Shown here: piece by piece, positions 33,971 to 41,491 of the stretch
How positions within the stretch are numbered: the stretch's first letter is position 1
How the letters are laid out: each line of letters opens with the position of its first letter
Assembly (NCBI RefSeq): GCF_000620765.1
Contig: NZ_JIAK01000020.1
Location: 1-54,132, forward strand
From: Desulfovermiculus halophilus DSM 18834
Lineage (GTDB): Bacteria > Desulfobacterota > Desulfovibrionia > Desulfovibrionales > Desulfothermaceae
DNA: 54,132 nucleotides
Direction of reading: 5' to 3'
Notes under the pieces: model-generated
Told to the model about the DNA's origin: nothing
Databases searched by the model: none
What the model saw: the letters and a program-made list of their open reading frames with translations, nothing else
Program-made: the position numbers and the translations under genes

Positions 33971-36127
33971 CTAGTTATTGAAGTCAAGAAAATCATCCTC
34001 TTTGACTGGTAGCCATATACCTCGTCCATGTCCTTGCTTAATGTATCCTAATTTTTTGAGTTTATTCTTAATCCGATCAATATCTTTAACCTGAGCATTT
34101 TCTGATTTAGCTGTAATTACTCCGGCGTTCACACAAGCTCGCCTCCAGTCTCTGATTGGTGGACTGGTTGTCTTTGCAATGTCCTTCAGGATGTCCAGAG
34201 CTTCCATATCTTTTGAAGTGGCCTGTTCCTCGTCAAAAGATAGTTCAGCTTCATGCAGCACTCCGTATTGATCCCGCCTGAGCCAAACCGGGATATAGGC
34301 ATCAGGTGGCAGGTAGTTCCCTTTGGTCCCCACAAGTTGGACATGCCGAAAGCGTTCCTCTGGATCTTGAAGCTTGGCCTTGATTGCTTCCTTACTGGTC
34401 ATTGTCCGCATGACGAACTCAGCCCGGACAGCATCAGTTATTGCACCGCCGCCCCTGGAGTTGTGGCTAGTAAGCTCATCCTTGGCCAAGCTCCCCTTGG
34501 TGGCATGGGTAACTAGCGCACAAGCTGCTCCTGTCTGAACGGCCAGGTCGTCGGCCATCTTTCCCAGGGCTCTCTGATTGCCCTGATCAAGTTCGTCTCC
34601 ATCTGTAAGGGACAGGGCAGGGTCAAGGCCTATAAATGCAATATCTCCAAAATCCTTGATTTTTTGGGATAGAGCCTGAAACAGGGGAGATTTCTCCAGA
34701 GTCCCGGCTTGAGCCTTGGCCAGAAGTTTCACGTCCTCACCAGCCAAAGGGTAGGGGATGATGGAATGATAAACCTTGAACTTTTCTTCATATGAAAGTT
34801 CAAGGGACAGACAGAGGTTGTGCATAGTCCGGTGTAAGTCATCTGCGACGTCTTCAGTCAGTACCAGGATTGAACGTCCCTTTTGATTGACTGTCCACTC
34901 CCAAGGCAAACGTCCAAGAGCTGCACCGGCTGCAAGGTGATAAATCATCCTGGTTTTGGACGAGCCACCAACTCCTGTTATCACTAATCCTCGTCCTGAT
35001 ATGATCCGATCCTGGACAAACCAGGCTATTGGAGCAGGTTCAATGTCTATCAGGGAGGTAAGATCAACTGGTTGGTCCCATATCTTGGCACTCTTTCCTT
35101 GCTCACTGAACGACTTTTTGACTGCCTCCAGCCCATACAGAATGGCAAGGTCATTGAAGTCTTTTGGTCTGTCCTTCAAGTGTTCGGTTTTAAACTCAGG
35201 ACATACAACCTGGCCACCAACTGCTACCGCTGCTTCGTTTGCCTTGATCAGGCCAGGATTCACCCGGCCATCTGACAGAGATGTCCAGCGGTCATTATCT
35301 GCCGCAATGGTCAAAACCTTGTCCGGGTATACTTTCTGGATCTGCTCGGCTACTGTTTTCAGATTTCCAGCATTAAAAGCTACCACCACGGTTGCGCCAG
35401 TCGCTTCGTGTATAGAAGCTGCCGTTGCATAACCTTCAGCGATTACTACCTGATCCCGATTGCCATCAATAACATGGAACATGCCCTTGGTAGCCCCATG
35501 TTTGAGGAAGTACTTGTCCCCATTGGGAGTGATCTTTTGAAGACTGCAAATCTCGCAGTCAGCATTATGGACTGGTATGACAAGGTTTCCTCTGGAGTCT
35601 ACCTTGAGGTCCAGAATACCATAAGCCCTAACTTTTTTTTGACTGAGGTAAGGGTGGTCTGTAATGGATTTCAGGCTTTCATATTCTTCCTGCGCCCTGT
35701 GTGCAGCCTGATCTTGCTCCTTGGCATTTTCTTCTTGCGCTTGCTTCCTTTTACGCTCAATCCGCTGATTAATCTGTTCACGCTCTTGGTCTGTGAGCTG
35801 ATTGTCATCAACCGACTTCCAGGTTTCCTCAACCTGGGACCTCCAACAACCGAAGTACCCACCAAAATGACCACCTCCATTATCAAACAGGGCATAAAAA
35901 CCGGCCTTATCACCGTTTTTGCCATTCGTGGAGAAGCGGTGAAGCTTGCCATCCGGCAGGATCTGGTCAGGGCAGGGCAAACCAGCATTACGGATTGCTT
36001 CTTTGAAGGCATCCAAAGGCTTGACGTCAAGGGAGGGGCAATCTATGCTATGATTGCTTTTAGCATCCATTCTTTGCCGCCCCTCAGTCGCCGCCACGCC
36101 TAGAGGGGCTTTTTCTTTGTATTGCAT
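33971..36127 (-). CDS. TOPRIM primase / RepA-like AAA helicase
   Basis: A 718-residue replication protein. The N-terminal region resembles phage and plasmid primase domains (LPDGKLHRFSTNGKNGDKAG, then FYALFDNGGGHFGGYFGCW). A TOPRIM-type nucleotidyl fold follows (QVVIAEGYATAASIHEATGA, VLTIAADNDRW) and then a RecA-like ATPase with GVGGSSKTRMI as Walker A and FGDIAFIGLDPALSL as Walker B. It ends in a winged-helix-like segment. It would prime and unwind the excised element. ATG 36127 and ATG 36070 are both possible starts. Its coupling to the AlpA-like gene is 3 bases. Confidence 0.82.
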   Translation of the reverse strand: MQYKEKAPLGVAATEGRQRMDAKSNHSIDCPSLDVKPLDAFKEAIRNAGLPCPDQILPDGKLHRFSTNGKNGDKAGFYALFDNGGGHFGGYFGCWRSQVEETWKSVDDNQLTDQEREQINQRIERKRKQAQEENAKEQDQAAHRAQEEYESLKSITDHPYLSQKKVRAYGILDLKVDSRGNLVIPVHNADCEICSLQKITPNGDKYFLKHGATKGMFHVIDGNRDQVVIAEGYATAASIHEATGATVVVAFNAGNLKTVAEQIQKVYPDKVLTIAADNDRWTSLSDGRVNPGLIKANEAAVAVGGQVVCPEFKTEHLKDRPKDFNDLAILYGLEAVKKSFSEQGKSAKIWDQPVDLTSLIDIEPAPIAWFVQDRIISGRGLVITGVGGSSKTRMIYHLAAGAALGRLPWEWTVNQKGRSILVLTEDVADDLHRTMHNLCLSLELSYEEKFKVYHSIIPYPLAGEDVKLLAKAQAGTLEKSPLFQALSQKIKDFGDIAFIGLDPALSLTDGDELDQGNQRALGKMADDLAVQTGAACALVTHATKGSLAKDELTSHNSRGGGAITDAVRAEFVMRTMTSKEAIKAKLQDPEERFRHVQLVGTKGNYLPPDAYIPVWLRRDQYGVLHEAELSFDEEQATSKDMEALDILKDIAKTTSPPIRDWRRACVNAGVITAKSENAQVKDIDRIKNKLKKLGYIKQGHGRGIWLPVKEDDFLDFNN

Positions 36128-36130
36128 TCC

Positions 36131-36343
36131 TCACCCCCTTTCCTCGCAAGTGGCGCGACGTTCAGTGCCCTGCAACCACTTTTCTAACTTATCAGCCGGA
36201 TAAAGCGGGGTTCGTCCTACTTTTACATAGGGCGGCCCATCACCTTCAAGCCTCGCTCTTTGCGCCCAGGCACGTGATTTGCCGACGTAATCGCAAAATT
36301 CCTTCTCCGTCATCAGCACTGGCAATTCAATTGTCTTCTTCAT
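36131..36343 (-). CDS. AlpA-like excisionase / helix-turn-helix protein
   Basis: A 70-residue MerR-like winged-helix protein: LPVLMTEKEFCDYVGKSRAW, then YVKVGRTPLYPADKLEKWL. Such proteins activate or direct excision of P4-like islands. ATG 36343 has GGAGG a little upstream; the longer frame to 36439 is not needed. First gene of the replication operon. Confidence 0.8.
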   Translation of the reverse strand: MKKTIELPVLMTEKEFCDYVGKSRAWAQRARLEGDGPPYVKVGRTPLYPADKLEKWLQGTERRATCEERG

Positions 36344-36696
36344 AGCTTCCTGTCCTCCTTGATTTGCGAATCTCGGAGAACAAGCTAAAGAAGGGGGTTG
36401 TAGAGTAGCGGCGCTTTCCTCGGGACAGAAAACCTTCAAATGGAATTCTCGTCCATCTGAGCTAGCATTTTAAGGCTTAAGATCCTAATATATTTGGTAT
36501 AATTTATTGACCGAAGTATCTATTGCTGTCCCGAATATAGAGGAAATCAGAGCTTGGTAGGTTTTCTCAGCGATCTTTTTTGTGGCTTGAAATATGGCCC
36601 GTATGACCAAGGATCACCTTGGCGAATTTGCTCCAAGGCCAAGAACGGGTATTTGCATAAAAGAAAAAGATAAGTGAAGGATGTTAGGCGGGGGGC

Positions 36697-37398
36697 TTAT
36701 GACTGATTTTTTATTTCTTCTCGAGCTCTTCCAATATACTCAATACGAAAAGTGTCTTTACTTATGGAAACTTCTCCTTTTTTTCGGTTATTTGCACATA
36801 ACCTATCCCCATCAACATAAACTTCAAATCCCGCATAATATTTATCTTCAGGTATCATTTTCCAAAGTTGCGCGAATGTTGCTTGCGGGTTCCGTGAGAC
36901 CAAATCCTTTGCTAGAGATTCGGCCCAAGCCTTTCTGCTTTTTCTTTTTGCATTTTTACGGTTTGTGTTTTTGACAAGTGATTCTCGTTCCATAACCTTA
37001 AGATAGTCATTCACCGACTCTTTCTGTGCTTCAGTCACCCAATCTTTTTGAACCCAAACTAGTATTGCAGCCCCTTGTAGGATATAGATATGATCATCGT
37101 TCAATTCATCAGCAGGCCAACTCACAGGCCAACTGGGTGCGCAAAGACCATCGGGGTCATCTTCATCTCCAGTAGGGTCAACTGCCACATTATCTAAGAG
37201 CCATTCCAGGCTTTTCCCTGTCTCATGTTCAAAACGTATTACAATTGGGTGATTTCTCAGTTCTTCGTTGGAAACTACTGTTGTATTAGCTTCACATCCA
37301 TCTTCATCTAGCTCAGTATCAAGATCCATTTCCAGAGCATTTTTTTCTTCTTCAAACAAGTTATCTAGCTCATTTTGATTTAAATAAATTGATGGCAT
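36697..37398 (-). CDS. Unknown acidic protein of the island
   Basis: A 233-residue AT-rich gene. The protein is strongly acidic in the first third (EEEKNALEMDLDTELDEDGC) and basic later (NTNRKNAKRKSRKAWAESLA). ATG 37398 has GGGGAT upstream; 37410 is the alternative. I do not recognise a family. The acidic front and its place beside the integrase invite comparison with DNA-mimic or anti-restriction proteins, but there is no direct evidence. 36440-36696 upstream has no gene. Confidence 0.6.
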   Translation of the reverse strand: MPSIYLNQNELDNLFEEEKNALEMDLDTELDEDGCEANTTVVSNEELRNHPIVIRFEHETGKSLEWLLDNVAVDPTGDEDDPDGLCAPSWPVSWPADELNDDHIYILQGAAILVWVQKDWVTEAQKESVNDYLKVMERESLVKNTNRKNAKRKSRKAWAESLAKDLVSRNPQATFAQLWKMIPEDKYYAGFEVYVDGDRLCANNRKKGEVSISKDTFRIEYIGRAREEIKNQS

Positions 37399-37427
37399 TG
37401 TAATCCCCATAGATTTTATAGATATTT

Positions 37428-38684
37428 CTATTCCCCAGCTGCCTTATTGAATTCAAGGACTTTGCTCTCTTGAAGTCCGCCTTTACGGAGCAAATAATCA
37501 GTCACCTGCTGCATAGGTTCCCGTAACCTTTCAACAGTAATCTGGATATACCCAGCAGTAATGTCTCCATTGGTCTTATGGTTGAGGAGGCCTTTGACTG
37601 CATAGGCAGGTATGTTCAGGGATTCTGCGACGGTGGCAAAAGTACGACGCAGGTCATGTGGTGATACGTCTATCCCTGTCTCTTCCTTAATGCGAGCTTG
37701 GGCATAACGAAATCCTTGGTACGACTTGCCGTCCGGCCCACTGAGAACATGGCTTCCGCTGCTTTTTTCTTTCCGTTCCTCAATCAACTCAAGGAGGTAA
37801 TCACTCAGGGGCAAGGTATGCGGCTCATTGTTCTTGGGGTCAGGGATGGTCAGGGTCTTTCCATCCAAATCCACATATTCCCAGGTCAAATCCAACACTT
37901 CAGTCCTTCTCAAGCCTGTTAATATGAGGATCAGGAAAAAGTCTCTGGCTAAATCACCATGCCTCAGTTTGGGTTTCTTTTTGCCCTGGCCAGGCTCTCG
38001 TTCCGGAACCTCTGGTAGCCTCATGACAGCCTGCATCCAGGGTTTGATTTCATGTTCCTGGAGATATCGTCTCCGCCTGCTTACTTTATACCAGGTCTTG
38101 GTCGCAGAGATGGCATTAACTGGATTGTCTGTAATGAGCGGCCGCCCATCAGGATAGGCATGTGCCTCCGAAGCATAGTTGAGCACTGCCCGTAGATATC
38201 GCATGGCCAAGTTTGCTCGGGCATGACTGGTTTTACCCAGTTTTTTATGTCTCCTGGATACCATGTCCCGATTGATATCTATAATAGGCTTAGACATCCA
38301 ATCGGAAAATCCTTTCATTGCCCGACGGATGTCCTTTTGAGTCGTTGGCTTAAGTTCTCTGTTTTCAATGTACCCTTTGAGAGCTTCCTTGAGTGTCAAC
38401 GATTCTGTTTTCTGCTGGTGGCGCTCGGCTATTGGATCTTCTCCTCCTGAGATCTTTCCAGCCAATTTCTGCGCTTCTTTCCGGGCGTCCTTGACCGTGA
38501 CCTGTTCGTATCGGCCTATGGTCATCCTTCTTTTCTTGCCCTTGATCCGATCCTGATAGATATAAGACTTTGTTCCACTGGCCCATACAGCGATACCGAA
38601 ACCGGGTATGGAGTCATCGAAATAAAATCTTTTTCCAGAAGCGGGAGGGGCAATAGCGTCTATGGCTCTTTTGGTAAGCTTCAT
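37428..38684 (-). CDS. int: Tyrosine-type site-specific integrase
   Basis: A 418-residue P4-like integrase. It has an N-terminal arm-binding domain (KLTKRAIDAIAPPASGKRFY), a core-binding domain, and a catalytic domain with Arg259 (TGLRRTEVLDL), His343 and Arg346 (PHDLRRTF), His369 (LLNHKTNG) and the nucleophile Tyr379 (ITAGYIQI). All catalytic residues are present. ATG 38684 is used because the upstream part of the frame reads through the TGGTACCCA repeats. It lies about 170 bp from the right attachment repeat and should catalyse integration into tRNA-Phe. Confidence 0.95.
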   Translation of the reverse strand: MKLTKRAIDAIAPPASGKRFYFDDSIPGFGIAVWASGTKSYIYQDRIKGKKRRMTIGRYEQVTVKDARKEAQKLAGKISGGEDPIAERHQQKTESLTLKEALKGYIENRELKPTTQKDIRRAMKGFSDWMSKPIIDINRDMVSRRHKKLGKTSHARANLAMRYLRAVLNYASEAHAYPDGRPLITDNPVNAISATKTWYKVSRRRRYLQEHEIKPWMQAVMRLPEVPEREPGQGKKKPKLRHGDLARDFFLILILTGLRRTEVLDLTWEYVDLDGKTLTIPDPKNNEPHTLPLSDYLLELIEERKEKSSGSHVLSGPDGKSYQGFRYAQARIKEETGIDVSPHDLRRTFATVAESLNIPAYAVKGLLNHKTNGDITAGYIQITVERLREPMQQVTDYLLRKGGLQESKVLEFNKAAGE

Positions 38685-38716
38685 AAAACATCCCAGCGTT
38701 GAAGGTTGAAAAATCG

Positions 38717-38832
38717 TGGTACCCACATGGTACCCAAGCGAATTCAAACCACTTCAAACGACGTAGGATGAATTATGCTGAGTAATATACTGTCTGTCAA
38801 GGATATTTTATTGGAGTTGAGAAATGGTACCC
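38717..38832. repeat. TGGTACCCA repeats between integrase and right attachment site
   Basis: Copies at 38717-38725 and 38728-38736, and TGGTACCC at 38825-38832. The close pair plus distal third site fits integrase arm-type binding sites and would also overlap the integrase promoter. Confidence 0.5.
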
Positions 38833-38854
38833 GTTAAGAAAAGACCGTATTTTT

Positions 38855-38903
38855 GGACTGAAAATCCCCGTGTCGGCAGTTCAATTCTGTCCCTCGGCAC
38901 CTT
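38855..38903 (+). repeat. Right attachment-site repeat
   Basis: Exact 49-bp copy of 11506-11554. Only the 3' half of the tRNA is present here; the preceding bases do not continue a tRNA. Confidence 0.95.
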
Positions 38904-38910
38904 AGACTTC

Positions 38911-38943
38911 AGGGGGTTAGGCCATCAGGCTTAACCCCTTTTT
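38911..38943 (+). terminator. Hairpin terminator beyond the right attachment site
   Basis: Arms GGGGTTAGGCC and GGCTTAACCCC around ATCA with one mismatch, followed by Ts. It may be the terminator that belonged to tRNA-Phe before the element integrated. Confidence 0.7.
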
Positions 38944-39437
38944 CGTTTATGGCTGGTTTTGTGGTCACTCCTGTGGTCACCTTTTGCATTTCGAGCCTGA
39001 TTTTTACCCTTTGTAACTTAGTGCTGTGGTCACTTTATGTTACAAAAAATATGTGCTGTGCGCCTTTTTGAGCAGGCCTTTTCTGATCCAACCTACACCC
39101 CTCGGAAAGTCGAATCATTTGAAAATTTGTCCTCTCCCAGGACAGAGACCTGGCGCAATCCGGTCCTGGGTTCCTGGTGGAAGGGGAGGGGGGGTACCCC
39201 CTACCCCCGGGTGGGGTCAAGTGGACCTCGACTGGCAGCGCGATCTGTGCCCCATAGTAACTGCCAACTCTTAAACATACCGCCAATTTTCCTGAAAAAC
39301 CGGATAGGGTATCTTGCCTCTGAAAAATACCGTCCGGTAAATTCAGCGGAAAATGGATCAGTTATGGTCTGTAATTTAATATTGTTACATCAAGGCAATG
39401 ACCAATATTCCAACCAATGAGGCTAGGCTGACCACGG
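38944..39437. other. Gene-poor stretch with TGGTCAC repeats
   Basis: TGGTCAC occurs at 38962-38968, 38974-38980 and 39027-39033, the same layout as the TGGTACCCA set inside the element. The rest (GC-rich run near 39180-39220) contains no credible gene. It probably belongs to another, decayed element. Confidence 0.45.
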
Positions 39438-39662
39438 CTATACCAGCACAGCCCCCATCAGGATATGGAACTTACGTTGAATGTCCTCAGCCTTCTGCCT
39501 GGCCCGTAGGCTCTCGGCCATAACAGCGGCGATCTGTGGTCCGTAATAGGCCAGAAGGTCTTGGAGGTCTTTGTATTCCCTGGGCTGTTCATACTGGTAG
39601 AAGAATTCCGGGTATCTGAGTTTGAATTGCCTCCATTCTCCGTCAAATGCCGAGTCGGACAT
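39438..39662 (-). CDS. Unknown small protein
   Basis: A 74-residue protein beginning MSDSAFDGEWRQFKLRYPEF, helical, with no family recognised. ATG 39662 is preceded by AAGGGG. It follows higA by 26 bases on the same strand and may be the last gene of that unit. Confidence 0.55.
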   Translation of the reverse strand: MSDSAFDGEWRQFKLRYPEFFYQYEQPREYKDLQDLLAYYGPQIAAVMAESLRARQKAEDIQRKFHILMGAVLV

Positions 39663-39688
39663 ACATACCCCTTGTATTGACAGGAAGT

Positions 39689-39967
39689 TTATTGAGGTTC
39701 CATCCTGATCTGCAATTTGTGGCCAGTGGCCTCAGCATATCGCTGCAAGGTCTTCATGCTGGGGTTGTGTCGGCCTGATTCAATCCTGGCTACACTGGTC
39801 TGCTTCATGCCCATGCGCTGCGCGAGCTGTTCCTGAGAGAGACCCGCCTTTGCTCTGGCTTCAATAAGCATGGAGGCAAAACGAAATTCAGGTTCAAGCC
39901 GCTCGTATTCCGCTTTGACTTCTGGATTTTGCAATGCCCTCTTTTTTAATTCATCCAAGCTGGTCAT
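39689..39967 (-). CDS. HigA-like XRE antitoxin
   Basis: A 92-residue helix-turn-helix protein: ARAKAGLSQEQLAQRMGMKQ, then TSVARIESGRHNPSMKTLQR. It pairs with the overlapping RelE/HigB-like toxin in the toxin-first order typical of HigBA. It probably neutralises the toxin and represses the promoter at 40294-40321. Confidence 0.85.
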   Translation of the reverse strand: MTSLDELKKRALQNPEVKAEYERLEPEFRFASMLIEARAKAGLSQEQLAQRMGMKQTSVARIESGRHNPSMKTLQRYAEATGHKLQIRMEPQ

Positions 39968-40286
39968 AATCTATCAACCCCATTCTTTGCTGAGCTGTTC
40001 TGATTTCTTTTTGGGGAGTCCTTTGGGCCTTTTTGATAAAAAATCGCAAAACAACCACCCGCTGCCCCTTTAGTGCTACGTATAGACCACGCCCTATCTT
40101 GTTCTTTCCTGAAATCCGAATCTCCCAAATGTCACCATGGACATGCCGGACATAAGGCATTCCGACATTAGGGAGTCCATACTGCTGGATAAGATCAGCG
40201 GTCCAAAGAAACCGGGCCTGCATCTCAGGTGGCAACTGCTCGAACTCCCGGTCAACTGTCTCGTTCAGGGTATGTACTCTCCACAT
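39951..40286 (-). CDS. HigB/RelE-like toxin (phage Gp49-like)
   Basis: A 111-residue protein from ATG 40286 (MWRVHTLNETVDREFEQLPP) with MPYVRHVHGDIWEIRISGKN and GRGLYVALKGQRVVVLRFFI, the Gp49-like fold of ribosome-dependent mRNA endonucleases. The open frame reaches 40334, but those extra codons lie across a consensus promoter, so the ATG next to the -10 is preferred. It overlaps higA by 17 bases. Confidence 0.85.
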   Translation of the reverse strand: MWRVHTLNETVDREFEQLPPEMQARFLWTADLIQQYGLPNVGMPYVRHVHGDIWEIRISGKNKIGRGLYVALKGQRVVVLRFFIKKAQRTPQKEIRTAQQRMGLIDYDQLG

Positions 40287-40293
40287 GATGATT

Positions 40294-40321
40294 ATTATAA
40301 CAATGATGTTGTAAATGTCAA
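40294..40321 (-). promoter_or_regulatory. Consensus promoter of higBA
   Basis: On the minus strand, TTGACA (40321-40316) and TATAAT (40299-40294) are separated by 16 bases. The toxin ATG begins only 8 bases after the -10, about where transcription should start, which predicts a leaderless or nearly leaderless mRNA. Confidence 0.7.
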
Positions 40322-40381
40322 AGCAAAAGGCCAAGCATGTGCCTGGCCTTCTTTATATCAACCTCACGCTGGGCGTGTGGA

Positions 40382-40687
40382 TTACTGGAGGTCGGCAAAC
40401 GGGTCTTCAGGTCCCGCTGGTTCCTGCGCTTCTTCCGTCCGGCCTTCCTCCTGGGCATAGTATTCCCGCAGAAAATCCTTCATCACCCCGGCTTTCTCCT
40501 TCTCCAGCGTCTCGATCTGCTCTTCATTCTCAGTTCGGTCCAGACGTTTGTTCAGCCGGTCAATTCTGCGTTCTGCTTGCCTCAAACGTGGATATAGCCG
40601 GAGATAGCCCCGCCGGTCTTCGTCCAGCACTCCGGCCTCCTTCTCCTTGCGTATCCGCTCGACTTCTTCCGCTGCATCGTAGTAACA
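40382..40687 (-). pseudogene. 5'-truncated gene of unknown function
   Basis: The frame reads YYDAAEEVERIRKEKEAGVL, then DEDRRGYLRLYPRLRQAERR, a coiled coil, and ends TEEAQEPAGPEDPFADLQ. The 5' end is lost at the inverted repeat of the adjacent IS (40688). The style (long charged helices) resembles C-terminal parts of large phage-associated proteins; family not identified. Confidence 0.55.
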
Positions 40688-41280
40688 CTACAACGTAACC
40701 TAGAGGGGTAAACAAAACTCCGGACCCAGGTTAGGATGCTCTTTTTAGGACTCAGGTGGAGGCCCTCTTCTCGCCCACGTAGCCTGCATGAGGGTGTATC
40801 CCTCACGAAACGACTTCCCTAAAAATGAGCCGGTGTGGCTCTTTATCAGGAAGCATTTCGATGGACAGATCCGGTATGCAATCTCCAACGCTCCGGCAGA
40901 TACGCCGTTTGAAGAGCTCTGCAAAGCGTCCGCCATGCGTTGGCCCATCGAACAATGCTTTGAGGAAGGCAAAAGCCATCTCGGGATGGATGCCTACGAG
41001 CACCGTTCATGGCCAGCCTGGCACAGGCATATGATCTACGTGATGCTCGCACAGCAATTCCTGTTACGGTTGCGGCAACGCCTTTAAAAAAACTCCTGAC
41101 TTGAGTCTCGCTGAAGCGAAATATCTTGTGGCAACAGTATTGCCCCGCCGATCACTTGATCATGCGCAGGCAATAGAGATTCTCAAGTATCGTCACAGGC
41201 GAAAGAAAGAAGCGTATCTATCGCACCGAAAAAGGCGGTTAGCTGAGGCCAAGCAATTAGGTTGCGAACTTACGTTGTAG
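40688..41280 (+). mobile_element. Internally deleted insertion sequence with intact inverted ends
   Basis: The 11-bp terminal repeat CTACAACGTAA at 40688-40698 is matched by its complement at 41270-41280. Only the C-terminal third of the transposase remains inside, so 5' coding DNA is deleted. The element interrupts the gene at 40382-40687. No clear target duplication is visible. Confidence 0.72.
40788..41280 (+). pseudogene. DDE transposase C-terminal fragment (IS701/IS4-like), frameshifted
   Basis: The first frame reads IRYAISNAPADTPFEELCKA, then SAMRWPIEQCFEEGKSHLGM and YEHRSWPAWHRHMIYVMLAQ, the catalytic-Glu region of DDE transposases of the IS701/IS4 group. It stops at 41085-41087. The +1 frame then continues KKTPDLSLAEAKYLVATVLP to a stop ending exactly at the right inverted repeat. 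The junction is CTT-TAA followed by a run of A. The N-terminal part with the two catalytic Asp is absent. Confidence 0.78.
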
Positions 41281-41371
41281 CATTATGTAAGCATCAAAAA
41301 AATTTATAGACCTTTTTTGCCGTCTCGCTCCCCCTACCTGCCGTGCCTTGATTGTGATAAAAGAAAAGTCA

Positions 41372-41409
41372 CGACAAAGGCCCGCGGCTTAAGCCGCGGG
41401 CCTTTGTCG
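41372..41409. terminator. Perfect 38-bp palindromic terminator
   Basis: Half-site CGACAAAGGCCCGCGGCTT with its exact complement and no unpaired loop base. Downstream of the TauE-like gene on the minus strand, so a likely (bidirectional) transcription stop. 41281-41491 holds no gene. Confidence 0.75.
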
Positions 41410-41491
41410 TTGTTTTCATCTCCGGAACTTTGTTCTTTCAAGCCGGGCATGACCTTAGTGGACACGCCCCGGATATGGATTTGCCTCTCCC

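Larger units (their letters stand above)
11506..38903. mobile_element. 27-kb integrative element in tRNA-Phe carrying a type 1 BREX defence locus
   Basis: Bounded by the exact 49-bp repeats. It contains at its right end an integrase (37428-38684), an unknown gene, an AlpA-like excisionase, a TOPRIM/AAA primase-helicase, an iteron array, an SF2 helicase and two small genes, all on the minus strand. The left two thirds are plus-strand cargo: brxA-brxB-brxC-pglX-(HEPN, AlbA)-pglZ-(antitoxin-like, HicB-like, GxxExxY)-brxL, kinase, PD-(D/E)XK protein. No capsid, terminase or conjugation genes are visible, so it resembles a satellite-type or mobilisable island. A replication module without transfer genes suggests excision and autonomous copying or dependence on a helper. 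Confidence 0.9.

Noticed and set aside
38855-38930. Second tRNA-Phe gene
   Set aside because: Only the 3' half is repeated; the acceptor 5' strand, D arm and part of the anticodon stem are missing. It is an attachment-site copy.
39037-39420. 127-residue plus-strand frame after the right attachment site
   Set aside because: No domain, no ribosome-binding site, crosses a GC-rich low-complexity run.
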